Assembly (NCBI GenBank): GCA_026120185.1
Contig: JANUWF010001631.1
Coordinates: 1,550,001 to 1,614,000 of the forward strand
Origin: Voacanga thouarsii
Lineage: Eukaryota; Streptophyta; Magnoliopsida; Gentianales; Apocynaceae
DNA length: 64,000 bases
Direction: 5' to 3'
In this document: positions 33,761-45,349 of the stretch, in pieces
How the letters are laid out: every line of letters begins with the position of its first letter
Numbering within the stretch: position 1 is the first letter of the stretch
Notes under the pieces: model-generated
Told to the model about the DNA's origin: nothing
Databases searched by the model: none
Seen by the model: only the letters and a program-made list of their open reading frames with translations
Translations under genes and position numbers: made by a program

Positions 33761-34189
33761 TAGGTGAACGTGCATTCTTGAAGTTGACTCTTAGTAGAGG
33801 AATCCTGAAACGTCCGAGGGGAGGGAAGTTGAGTCCTAGGTATTTGGGACCATTCCCGATATTGGAGAAAATTGGACCGGTTGCCTACCGATTGGATCTA
33901 CCTGATGGTCTAACCGGGATGCATGATGTATTCCATGTCTCTCAATTAAAGAGGTACAACCCCGATCCGAATCATGTACTCAATGAGGAACTGTTGGAGT
34001 TGCAACCCAACCTGAGTTATGTGGAGAAACCCGTCAAGATCCTAGAGCGGAGTATTAAGACGCTCTGAGACAAGCTGATACCCATGGTGAAGATACTTTG
34101 GGATCATCATGGAGCACGGGATGCAACGTGGGAAATGGAGGAATGGTTAAGACGGAAGTATCCGGGTATGCTCGAAGGGTATGAAATAT
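33761..34189 (+). pseudogene. GypB1 integrase C-terminus and chromodomain
   Basis: SPRYLGPFPILEKIGPVAYR and HDVFHVSQLKRYN are followed by a chromodomain PVKILERSIKTL, IPMVKILWDHHGARDATWEM and EEWLRRKYPG, ending with TGA at 34189-34191. Stops at 33757 (just before) and 34066 (CGA to TGA type) break it. Chromodomains of this lineage read heterochromatin marks and guide insertion. Confidence 0.9.
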
Positions 34190-34208
34190 GAATTTCGAGA
34201 CGAAATTC
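34190..34208 (+). other. Hairpin between polyprotein stop and polypurine tract
   Basis: GAATTTCG AGA CGAAATTC forms a perfect 8-bp stem with a 3-base loop. GypB2 has the same stem with loop TCC (46471-46489). From memory, similar sequence precedes the polypurine tract in other Tekay/Del elements. Confidence 0.7.
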
Positions 34209-34210
34209 TC

Positions 34211-34225
34211 TTAAGGGGGAGGGGA
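34211..34225 (+). other. GypB1 polypurine tract
   Basis: TTAAGGGGGAGGGGA directly before the 3' LTR. Confidence 0.9.
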
Positions 34226-37200
34226 TGTAATACCCCGCCCAAAACCACCATTGACTATGGGGAAAAGTGATGCATTGCATAGCATCTTGCATTTTATGTG
34301 GTAGCTAGAATAATTTTATTTGCATGGATGCATGTAAATTTTTTCGTTGCTCTTGCATTTGAATTAATTGATGTGAAATAGTTGTGTTGTTAAAGACTTG
34401 GATAAGAGAGGTTTGGTCGAAGATTTGGAAGGATGAGTATTAGGGTGGTGAGAATTGATAGTGGAAAAAATTAATATTGGAGTTGTTTTGGAATAGAGGA
34501 GAGGTTGGTGATTTCCTTTGGTGACCCGAGTTCGAATCCAATCTCTTGAAAATTTTGAGCTTTCTTTTGAATTCCTTTTCTAGTATTCTTCATGCTTTGG
34601 CTGAAAACCCCTAGTTAGGTGCCCCCTTGAAGAATTTCAAGTGGTATAAAACTCTTCTTGATGTATATTAGAGATAGGGAATATATTAGGGAAAAATCTT
34701 ATTTTACCTCTTCAAGAATTTTAGCCATAATCCTTTTATTTATTTAATTGTTTTAGAGAAATATTTTAACTAAAGTCTTAGATATCTTCTTTGGGTTTAA
34801 ACGCCACTTTTATAGGAATAAGACTCATTATTTAACTCCTAAGTTCAAGGATTTTAGATAAGGATAAAATTTGCTTTATTTCTAGCTTTTGTTCTCTTGG
34901 ATTTTCGGAAACCTTAAGCTGGAAAATTCTAGAAATTTTTCCAGATTTTGTCCGCCACCTTGGAGCACTTTTAGCTCAATCCAAACTCTTCTAGGACTAG
35001 AGGAAATCTTATCCAAACCCTTGATAAAACTAGATTTTATTCAATCCTAAATCAACTAGGGTTAGAATCCCTTTTTCTAGCTGAATTTCGGCAGCTTTGT
35101 GTCACCACAAGCTGTCCGAAAATTCCAGCCTCGTTAGCTACAGTCCAACTCTGTAAATCCTAGCACAAAACACCTAGAACACTCCATAACAACTCAACTA
35201 CCTTAGCTGCACAAAACCAGAATATCTATCACAAAAAAATTACTGATTTTTGGCAGCTAGGAAACCAGAAAATTCGGTCAGCTTGCACAGGAATTTCGGC
35301 CAGCCTTGAACTCCTACTCCAACCGAAATTCTGCACACAAAACACACCAAAAAACCCCAGCTGATCAAGCCAATTTCAGTGCCCAAAACCCTCATCTTTT
35401 CTCTGGAAATTTTGGCAGAATCACAGCCTAAACAGTCCATAATTTCTTCTCTTTTTGTTCAGCAATTTCGCACAGCACTTGCACATGATTTTTCGGTTAT
35501 CAACACCCACACAAACTCTTCCTTGTTTCGCCCAAAATTCTAAACACACTCAATCCTTCTCTTGAGCATTATTTTGGTCAGCCTAGGGGAGCAAATTTCA
35601 GATTATTCGCCCCCCTTAAACTCACCTAAAATCGGCAGCAAGGAGACACATCACAAGCTGAAATTTCGCTCTTGCTGTCCAAGAAACCCAAAGCCATTAG
35701 GAGCCTTTCTAAACATCACCATCTAACCCTAAACTAATCTTCTCCAACTCTAAATCATAGCAACCGTCTACCCTCTCCATTCTACACGAAAATTTCAGCA
35801 ACTTCTCTCTGCAAATTTTCGAAAACATCAAGAGCCATACCTAGCAAAAAAAAACCGATCACTCTCTAAGGTAAGCAAAAACCATCTCAACATCTTGATT
35901 CCTTTCTTCCATCTATTCTTCTCCTTTTCATCCCTTAAATCACGTCCATAGAGGCTGATTTCATCTTCTTCTTTAATTTTCGGTCAAGAGGATCAAATGA
36001 GGTAGCTTCTCTCTTCTTCTCAAGCGAACTCGGGATGATCACCATAGGAGCATCGAGACCTCATTACCCGGTAGTTGCAAGGTAAGGGAATACCCTCCCT
36101 TGATGCTGAAAGTAAAGTTTAATGATGTTTATTAGCGAGATGAACATGTGGTCATGGTATATGATCCTTGGGGATTGAATAGTTTACTTGGACATAAATA
36201 GGGGATTGCGAATTGTTGTGAAAATAAATGGGATTAGAGCATGTTTGAATTAATTGAGACCCTGATTATGATATTATATGGTTTAGATCAGGAGGATAGT
36301 TGAGGAAAGCCAGCTGTGAATTTATCACATTTATCTGAGGCATATCAAGTAAGCCCTTGCATAAACTCTTTTATTAAATGTTGTGATGGTAAGTCCTTTT
36401 ATAAACTGTTTTGTTAAATATTGTGATGGCAAGTCCATGTTGTGAAGCTTTGTAAAGCTATTATTAAACTATGTTTGCTTGGGTTGTAAACGTGGATATT
36501 TATTCTTTAAACGGTTTTGTCAAACTAACGATTTTATCAAGAAACCTATTCTTTTCCTAAATTTTTGGAAATCTCTTTTAAAGAAAACCACGTTGTACAA
36601 AGCCAAGGTTTGGAAATATTTTGAATCAGGAATTGACGGATATGTTCGTTGAGTACTCAATAAGGGTAGACTAACAATACTAGTCTTGGAGAGCTCGAGT
36701 AAGTCTTCTGGCAGGAGGCCACCTCCAGAAGATGAACTCTGCCTGAAAAGGCGATAGTGTTGGTTGGTCAGGCCAGTTCTAGCTAGCATTTGTACCTGGT
36801 ATGGTATTATTTATATTCCCGGCATGGACACTCGGATGGTTTTGCTGGGTGTAGAGATGGAGGAGTATCTCACCCGGTGAGCTGTACACTCACTTTGATC
36901 AGAATGCCCAACGTGTGGTAATCTGGTCCAGACAATGTGCACAAAGTGTGGTGCCTTGGCCATTTTGTTCTCATGGAGCCCAACGTGTGGTGACATGACT
37001 GTTTATTCGAGTGGAGGATTTATTTTGTACAAAGTGTGACAATGAGAAAAACCCACTCCTTGCGAAAAGAGATTGTTTATGACTTGCCAAATTATTTCTA
37101 CAAATGTTTTACACTTTGCATACACGCACTATTCAAAACACCATGTGCACACACAGGACTTACTAAAATTTATTCTCACACTATTATACATCATGTTTTC

Positions 37201-37485
37201 AGGAGATAGATTGTGTTGAGGCAGCGGGGCTTGATAGGAGAGGCTTTGGCTATTTTTCCTATGCTGTTCTAGAGGACTTTTGTCATTTATACTTTTGAAC
37301 GATATTTGTTTAATCTCGTTTTGCTCCAAGTTGAGCCTGATGTAATAAGAGTATTTCTTTATTTATCTTAGTTGATTCCTGTGGAGATTGCCTTTATATT
37401 TTATACCTCGTTCTAAAGACCCCTTGTCCTACGGGACGGGGCGACATCCCCGCCCTTTTAGGGTACGTAGTCGTGGGGTGTTACA
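34226..37485 (+). repeat. GypB1 3' LTR
   Basis: Direct copy of 26866-30125, 3260 bp, with scattered substitutions and small indels. The tRNA-like module is at 34491-34545. Confidence 0.95.
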
Positions 37486-37490
37486 ACTTG
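37486..37490. repeat. Target-site duplication of GypB1, right copy (ACTTG)
   Basis: Identical to 26861-26865. Confidence 0.95.
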
Positions 37491-38342
37491 ACTTCCTAGA
37501 CTCTTGGGTGGTCATGATGTGTTGCTAGATACCCCTCATGATCTGGGAATATGGGTTTATTGATTGATGAATTATTAAACCAATCCTAATTAGTATTAAT
37601 AGGATTAATTCTAATTAATTATGGATTATTAATGTCAAAGACGTTTGAATTAGTTCATGTTCTCTACCAATTGACTGGGAAACCTAATAGGTTATACACA
37701 ATAGAGGATTATATATACTTAAGATGTTATTTGATAACATTGTGGGGTTGATTTTGAGAAAGAAAAGTTGTTGTGGACAAATTATAATTAGTTATAATTT
37801 GTGATACAAGTTGTAATTGTGAGAGCTTGATGTTTCCAATTACAATTAGGGAATTCTAATAGGATTAGAATTCTCAGTTTTGGGAAGGGAAATTCGTGTG
37901 ATATATGATAGCTAATAACACACGAAAAAACCCTAGCCAATAGCTGAACAACACACAGAAAGAAACGACAGCCACGGACTTTTTCTCTTCTTCTCTCTCG
38001 ATTTGATCTTGAAGAGGAACCCTAGCCGCCACTTAGAATTTCTGCTAGCACAGAAAACTACGTGCTTGAGTATTCCTCTATGTGGATTACTATTAGAGAT
38101 AATCACACACTGTGATTATAGTGGGTAGACGTTCAACTCACGTGTAGGTTGATCACGAGGATTGCTGGATCGCGCCTCAACTTGAAGAAGAAAATTTTGT
38201 TCTTCGCACGATCACCCAAAGGTAAAAACTGTTACCTTTACTCTCTTTATGTCTTTTTTTTCACACATAGATGGGTCCTGGGAGGGTATCTCGTTTTTTT
38301 TTTCGCCACGCCATATAGGATACGAGCCTGAGATACCCAACA
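37491..38342 (+). repeat. CopB1 5' LTR, second half
   Basis: Continues the LTR from 26865 and ends GATACCCAACA before the primer site. A telobox-like AAACCCTAG (about 37927-37935) and a CT-rich patch (about 37980-38000) precede a splice-donor consensus CAAAG/GTAAAA (GT at 38221). Confidence 0.95.
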
Positions 38343-38343
38343 G

Positions 38344-38357
38344 TGGTATCAGAGCCA
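38344..38357 (+). other. CopB1 primer-binding site
   Basis: TGGTATCAGAGCCA, a perfect match to the usual initiator tRNA-Met complement. Confidence 0.95.
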
Positions 38358-40159
38358 GGCTATGTGTGGTCTACGGACATTGTTTTGGCATGAAAAATTA
38401 TTTTCGTATTTGTCTTTGTTTGCTGTGAAAATCATTTTCACTCAAATCGAAATCGTTTCGATCTTTATGTGTTGGGTCCGTAGCACAATATGATTGTGTT
38501 AAAGTCACAGCGTATTTCGAAAAGATGCTTTCTTTGGTGCTAAAAATTTATGCAGGAAAACCGTTTTCTTGCAACATGGATGTTGCCCTCCGTTTTATCT
38601 TAATTTTCCATTTTAATTTTGTTTAAACTAACAAATTGGTTGTTGTTTAGAGCTTCAAAATAGAAAATACTGCTGAGAATTGTTCTCACTGAAAATTTAC
38701 AGAAGAAGAAAGCACCAAAATTTGTTTCTGGAATTTTTTGAAAATCGCTGCCATTGTTGTAGAACATAGGCAGCGCCGGCTCCGGCCTCCAAGCCGGCAC
38801 TGGTTCCATTCTATTCACGATGTCCGAAAATGGTTTTTGGAAGATAAAAAATTTTTGAAACCAGAACAGAGCCGGCACCGGCTCTGGCTTCCAAACCAGC
38901 GCCGGTTCTACTCTGTTTGCAACCTCTAGTATTTTAAAAAAAAAAAAAATTCCGGAACAGAATTTTGAAAGGGAAAAACCTCATTTGATGAGAGACGGGA
39001 CCCAAAAGCATTTTCTCAAAATTAGTTTTGAGACAATAAATTTTGTTCTTCAAAATAATGATTTTGAAAATCTAAAATTGATGTATTCTCTAAAATGGTG
39101 ATTGTAGAATTTGATATATTATTCCAAAATAGTGATTTTGGAATAATAAAAGTATATGCTTATTTTGTATAAGCATAGTCAATGGCATGGTGGATGGTTA
39201 TGGACTAAAACCAATTATATCTGTTCATGCATTTTACAGTTTTAGTTTTTATGGAATAGGGCCTGTGTGTCATGCCTTCTCTAGAATTCTTGTGTAATTC
39301 TCTTCTCATCTAACTCCCCTAGAATGTAACTCAAGGTTTTCTTTCTTTAGGAAATTATGTAATTAGTTTACATAAGTTAGATAGGAGTAGAATTATTCTA
39401 TTCTAGAGATGGCAACCAAAACAAGACAATGAGGTAAGACCTTCTACTTAAATCATGCATGAACACATAGGGTTAACTATATTAATTTCTTTTATGGCTC
39501 AAAGAAATTAATTTAGGAAAAGTCCAAAACCATACCACGTAATCACTTTATTACCATGCTTATCAATTATGTAATTTATTGATTATTATGCATGTCATTT
39601 AACGAAATCACTAAAAGGAACAAATCCATCAAATAATATTAAACCTAATTCCTTCCGTTAATATAGTAAGAACGAGAATCCTTTTTCGAGACCAGGTTGT
39701 TGGGCAAACTCAAGCCTACTTGACATTGGGCATTTTCAAGCTATGGAATTAAATTCTTGATTAATGGGTCGAGTTTAACTAAATTCTTTATCCTGGTTGG
39801 GTAAACTCAAGCATAAAGAAATTTAGAAGAAAAGTTGGGGTAGCCCAAAAGGCTTTAAGATTAAAAGATGTTAATCACTCAATGATCTGATAGTTACATA
39901 CGATGTAATTGGTATTGGATACCTACCAATGAACTCAAGGGTGGCTTGTTGGGCAAACCTAAGATTATTCTTGAGGAATTTGAATACCGGTCCACTAGGA
40001 AAGCTTCCAACGGGCTTTCTCGAATCAGTAGTGGGGGCTATTGGTTTGAGTAAAATAGTAGAGTAAAAATGCGTTTAATTAAAGTCCTAATTATTTGCAT
40101 ATCATGTGCATATACAAGTAGCTAATGCTCTCTATCTTTACATATAGGTCACTTGCAAC
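38358..40159 (+). other. CopB1 leader
   Basis: No coding region is seen. GC-rich paired units CAGCGCCGGCTCCGGCC and GAGCCGGCACCGGCTCTGG lie at 38770-38920 in otherwise AT-rich DNA. Near its end CTCTATCTTTACATATAG (ending about 40147) is a possible splice acceptor upstream of the gag ATG. Confidence 0.75.
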
Positions 40160-40940
40160 ATGTCAACGAACTTGAACTTATGTAGCATTTTTGAAAACAA
40201 CAAGTTAACCAAATCAAACTATCTCGACTGGTATAGAAATTTTAGAATCATTCTCAAATCGAAAAAGTTGCTCTACGTGCTAGATGTTCCTATTTCACCA
40301 CCACCAGCCCAAGATGCTCATGCTGATGAGCATGCTGTCCACTAGAGGCACAAGAAGGATAGTGATATAGCATCATGTATTATGCTGGCATCCATGACTC
40401 CTGAGTTGCAAAAACAACACGAGCATATGGATTCTCAATCGATCATTTTACATCTTCGAGAGCTGTTTGATGCCCATGCCAGAACTGAGAGATATGAGAT
40501 CTCAAAGCAACTATTTCGTTGCAAAATGGCAGAGGGTTCTTTTGTGGCCCCTCATGGGCTGAAGATGCTAGGCTTGATAGAGAAGCTTGGATCTCTCAGG
40601 TTTGCAATGGATCATGACTTAAGTGTTGACTTAATTCTACAATCTTTACCTAATAGTTTCTCAGAATTTGTGATTAACTATCAGATGAACAAGATTGAGT
40701 CCACCATTCCTGAGTTGATCAATCTTCTCAAAACTGCGGAGTCCTCCATGAAGAAGGATTCTAATGCGATTTTAATGGTATAATCTTCCTCTTCTAAGAA
40801 GAAAGTTCAAAAGAAGAAGATGAAGGCTGCCATGAAGCCCAAAGGTGGTGTGAACAAGAAGGACGTAGCTACCAAGGGCCTATGCCATCATTGTGGGAAG
40901 ATGGGCCACTGGAGGCGCAACTGCAAAGCTTAGTTGGAGA
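40160..40940 (+). pseudogene. gag: CopB1 Gag, decayed
   Basis: ATG at 40160 starts MSTNLNLCSIFENNKLTKSN, a copia Gag N-terminus, followed by YLDWYRNFRIILKSKK, MLASMTPELQKQHEHMDSQS and FVINYQMNKIESTIPELINL. The zinc knuckle CHHCGKMGHWRRNC lies at about 40881-40922. Stops at 40343 (TGG to TAG type), 40780 and 40931 break it. Confidence 0.9.
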
Positions 40941-41325
40941 CCATCAAGGATAAGAAGCAGAAGGAGAAGCTTAAAAGCACTTCTACTTCTTCTCCAGGTA
41001 TGTTTATGATTGAGATAAATACAGCCTTTAGAAATGAGATATGGGTATTAGATACCGGATGTGGATCTCATTTGTGTAATAACTTGCAGGGGCTAAAGAG
41101 CAATAGAAGGCTAGAGAAAAGTGACGTGGACCTACGTACTGCCAATGGGGCAATGGTTGCTGCACTTGCTGTGGGGACATACGAGCTGAACCTGCCTTCA
41201 GGATTAATTCTAGAATTGTAAAACTGTTATTTTGTACCTGTTTTAATGAAAACATTATCTCAGTTGCGTGTTTAGACTTATGTGGATTTCATTTAATATT
41301 TAAGAATAAATGTTATTCTTTTTTA
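40941..41325 (+). pseudogene. CopB1 aspartic protease, decayed
   Basis: WVLDTGCGSHLCNNLQGL carries the catalytic Asp-Thr-Gly at about 41051-41059. The frame stops at 41219. Confidence 0.85.
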
Positions 41326-42480
41326 TTGAATGATATTCATTATGGTTCAACAACTTTAGTTAATGGTTTATATGTTCTAGACTTGGACAATCCAATTCTC
41401 AATATAAATAATAAGAAACCTAAAATAGAAAACTCTAACACCTCTTACTTATGGAATTTTTGTTTGGGCCATGTAAACGAAAATCGTATTTCTAAGTTAT
41501 ACAAGCTTGGTGACTTATGGTCATTTGATTATGAATCATATGGCACATGCGAGTCTTATTTACTAGGTAAAATGACTAGAACTCCTTTTCTAGGAAAAGG
41601 AGAATGGGCCAAGGAGTTATTAGAACTCATACATTCTGATGTATGTGGCCCAATGTCAATACAAGTAAGAGGAGGTTATAACTATTTCATAACCTTTATC
41701 GATGATTTCTCACGATGGGGGTATTTGTATTTAATGAAATACAAATCTGAGGCCTTTGAAAGGTTCAAAGACTTCAAGAATGAAATAGAGAAACAACTTG
41801 GCAAAAGTATTGAGACTCTAAGATCTGATTGATGAGAAGAATACTTGAGCCAAGAGTTTATGAGTTATCTTAGAGATAATGGGATATTATCTCAATGGAC
41901 TCCGTCATATACACCTCAACATAACGGTGTATCTGAGAAAAGGAATCGAACCCTTCTAGACATGGTACGGACCATGATGGCTTCTGCAGATCTACCAAAA
42001 TCGTTTTGGGGGTATGCACTGGAGACTTCTATTTATTTACTAAACAGAGTTCCAATAAAATCGGTTGATACTACCCCATTTGAGATGTTCTTTGGTAAGA
42101 GACCAAAGTTATCTCACTTGCGAGTATGGGGTTGTCTTGCCTTTGTTAAAATGCCACAGTCGGACAAACTTGATAGTAAGTCTGACAAGTGTTTGTTTGT
42201 GGGATATTCGAAAGAATCTTTCGGATATTACTTCTATCTATCCTCCGAAAACATATTGTTTGTTTTGAAGCATGCCGTCTTCTTAGAGAAGGAGCACATG
42301 CTCAAAGGTTACAATGGGAGTAAGATTGAACTTAGTGAAGTTCATGAAGATCAAACAAACGAGGATCAACTGTCTAACCCTACATGTATTGAGAGAATAG
42401 ATGAACCTTCTAATACACAAGAACCTCGTAGATCTAGTAGGATACGTGTGGCACCTGAGAGATATGGATTTCACATTAGT
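41326..42480 (+). pseudogene. CopB1 integrase, decayed
   Basis: The HHCC domain SYLWNFCLGHVNENRISKLY ... CESYLLGK has its last Cys changed to Tyr. Core motifs are IHSDVCGPM and LRSD, then two stops at 41830-41835 where RGG is expected, then TPQHNGVSEKRNRTLLDMV with the catalytic Glu and WGYALETSIYLLNRVP. Strongly like the BARE/Angela integrase. Confidence 0.9.
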
Positions 42481-43445
42481 GACCACAATGACGTATTGCT
42501 CATAGATGAAGATGAGCCTACTACCTACAAGGATGTTCTGAATAGTTCAGAATCTGGTAAATGGCTTGAGGCCATGACGTCAGAGATGGATTCCATGTAC
42601 GACAACCAAGTATGGACTTTGGTTGATCCACCCAAAGGAATTAAACCTATTGGGTGCAAGTGGGTTTTCAAGAAGAAAATGGACATGGATGGTAACTTAG
42701 TTACCTATAAAGCACAACTAGTGGCGAAAGGTTATCGTTAACAACATGGTATTGACTATGACGAAACCTTCTCACCAGTCACCATGTTGAAATCCATCAG
42801 GATACTCCTAGCCATTGCTACTCATTATGATTATGAGATTTAGTAAATAGATGTGAAAACAGCTTTCCTAAATGGAAATCTGACTTAGGAAGTGTGTATG
42901 ACACAACCTGAGGGTTTCACATCTAGTGATGGCACAAAGGTGTGCAAGTTGCAAAGGTCCATTTATGGACTTAAGTAGCTTCTAGGAGTTGGAATATCCG
43001 TTTTGATGAAATAATCATAGAGTTTGGTTTCATTCAAAATATGGATAAGCCTTGTGTATACAAGAAGGTTAGTGGGAGTGCAATCGTTTTCTTACTGCTT
43101 TATGTAAATGATATATTGCTAATAGGAAACGATATACCTGTCTTGCAAACGGTTAAAATTTGGTTGTCCAAACAATTCTCCATGAAAGATCTTGGAGAAG
43201 CAACCTATATTCTTGGAATAAAGATCTATAGAGATAGATCCAAAAGGTTACTTGGTCTTTCACAATCTACATACATAGATAAAATGCTAAAGAGGTTTAG
43301 CATGGATCAATCCAAAAAGGGATTCTTACCCATGTCACATAGTGTAAGCCTTTCAAAGTTAATGTCTCACAAGACACAAGTTGAAAGGGATCACATGAGA
43401 AGATTCCATATGCCTCAGCAGTTAGATCTATCATGTATGCTATGA
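42481..43445 (+). pseudogene. CopB1 reverse transcriptase, decayed
   Basis: KPIGCKWVFKKKMDMDGNLV and LVAKGYR lead into a stop at 42739, then YDETFSPVTMLKSIRILLAI and VKTAFLNGNL with stops at 42841, 42886 and 42976, and SIYGLK. The catalytic box reads YVNDILLI (43101-43112), so the first of the two Asp is Asn. Catalytically dead. Confidence 0.9.
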
Positions 43446-43900
43446 TATGTACTAGGTCCAATGTATCTTATGCTCTTAGTTTAACGAACAGATACCAATC
43501 TGACTATGGAGAGGGTTATTGGGCGGCTGTAAAGAATATCCTTAAGTACTTACAAAGGACTAAGGATATGTTCTTAGTATATAGAGAATGTGATTTGAAA
43601 ATAAATGGGTATACTGATGCCAGTTTTCAATCTAACAAAGATAATTTCGAATCACAATCCCGCTACGTGTTTACATTGTGCAGAGGGACAATAAGTTAGA
43701 AAGGTTCCAAACAAGAGATTATTGCCAACTCTACGACAAAAGCTGAGTACGTAGCCGTTTCTGAAGCAGCTAAGGAAATCATGATAGAGAGAGTTCCCAC
43801 GGATGAGAACTTAGCTGACCCACTTACGAAAGCACTATCCCAAAAGAAATATGATTGTTATGTTGAGTCATTCGGTATTAGATACATGAATGATTGGCTC
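43433..43900 (+). pseudogene. CopB1 RNase H with internal deletion
   Basis: MICTRSNVSYALSLTNRYQS and NGYTDASFQSNKD are recognisable, then KAEYVAVSEAAKE is joined directly to IMIERVPTDENLADPLTKAL. About 60 residues, including the YCDN catalytic block, are missing between them. The join at 43771-43790 equals, base for base, a 20-base piece of the CopB LTR (26161-26180). Confidence 0.85.
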
Positions 43901-43903
43901 TAG

Positions 43904-43917
43904 TGCAAGTGAGAGTT
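43904..43917 (+). other. CopB1 polypurine tract
   Basis: GCAAGTGAGAGT-type purine tract directly before the 3' LTR. Confidence 0.8.
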
Positions 43918-45349
43918 TGTTAGTGTTGTGCCCTAGAGGCAATCATTTGTACATTGTATATAACAAATTTTATTTTAATAAAATGCATTATTTATCTTAC
44001 AGTTTCTTTTTATTTACTTTAAGTAATATAACTGTTCAATAAAGTCCCTAGCACAACATTGTGTTAAGGAAATCATGATAGAGATCATGATATGAGATTC
44101 ATATTACACTGGATGGTGTTAGTACTTAAATAGTCTCTATTCATAATATTAATGAGATAAGACATCATTAATGCGTTAAGACTAGTATGTGTTAGACTTC
44201 CTGATTTGATCTGGCAGTGATTCTCATAACCGTGAGTATTGAGATACTTAAAGTTAACACATGGATGCTTGTTAATGGAACAAGTTCATTGGATGACTTA
44301 GCTTTGAGATAATCATATGGATAATTATTTAGTGCCAGTGATATAATCTCAATATAGCAAACGTGCAAGTATCCTTAGACTTGAGATCGCCAAGGTACTT
44401 TATTTGCTGAGCTTTGTACGTTGATTCTAATCTCCAGAGCTTGATCGAGGGCCACCTATGAGATGGATATTGGGTACATTGTGAGGTAAACAAAAGTAGT
44501 TGAGATGGTCAATAAAGGATTCACCACTCCTAATAGTATGGGCAAATATCTCACGGCCACTTGTAGGAATTACTACACGGAAAGTCGTTGGCCAAGGCGA
44601 TTGTGTATTGTAAATAGTTCCAATTAATACACATCTAGAGTAGTGGGTTCCTGGTAAAAGTACTATTATATTCGGGCCAGAATTAATTCTGGAGGGAGTT
44701 GGCACTAATTCCATACTCCAAGCCAAATGAAATTTTATATGGTGAGAGGAGTTAATTGCACTGAAGTTTGTTATTGAAGGGTTCATGTCAAGCCACTTGA
44801 CTTCCTAGACTCTTGGGTGGTCATGATGTGTTGCTAGATACCGCGCATGATATGGGAATATGAGCTTATTAATTGATGAATTATTAAACCAATCCTTATT
44901 AGAATTAATAGGATTAATTCTAATTAATTATGGATTATTAATCTAAAAAATGTTTGAATTAATTCATGTTCTCTACCAATTGACTGGGAAACCTAATAGG
45001 TCACACACAATAGAGGATTATATACTCAAGATGTTATTTGATAACATTGTGGGGTTGATTGATAGAAAAAAAAAAAGTTGTTGTGGACAAATTATAATTA
45101 GTTATAATTTGTGGTACAAGTTGTAATTGTGAGAACTTGATGTTTTCAATTACAATTAGGGAATTCTAATAGGATTAAAATTCTCAATTTTGGAAGGGAA
45201 TTTCATGTGATATATAGTAGCTAATAACACACGAAAAACCCTAGCCAATAGCTGAACAACACACAGGAAGAAACGACAACCACGAACTTTTTCTCTTCTT
45301 CTCTCTCGATTTGATCTTGAAGAGGAACCCTAGCCGCCACTTAGAATTT
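43918..45349 (+). repeat. CopB1 3' LTR, truncated
   Basis: Matches 26014-26865 and 37491-38070 without interruption, then stops inside CTTAGAATTT. The last ~270 bases are replaced by GypB2 LTR sequence. Confidence 0.95.

Larger units (their letters stand above)
26866..37485 (+). mobile_element. GypB1: chromovirus with large internal deletion, nested in CopB1 LTR
   Basis: Two 3260-bp LTRs (26866-30125 and 34226-37485) flank a 4100-bp internal region, with ACTTG on both sides. The internal part holds a leader ORF, Gag, the start of protease, the end of RNase H, integrase and a chromodomain. RT and most of protease and RNase H are deleted at 32505-32511. The chromodomain, LTR ends and polypurine context suit the Tekay/Del lineage. 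It could move only with proteins from another copy. Confidence 0.95.
26014..45349 (+). mobile_element. CopB1: Ty1/copia element, interrupted by GypB1, 3' end lost
   Basis: The 5' LTR is 26014-26865 plus 37491-38342 (1704 bp without the insert). The internal region is 38343-43917 and the 3' LTR, incomplete, is 43918-45349. Gag, protease, integrase, RT and RNase H follow in copia order and resemble BARE/Angela. The element is dead: many stops, a mutated RT active site and an RNase H deletion. The 3' LTR ends at a fusion with GypB2, losing about 270 bases. Confidence 0.9.
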
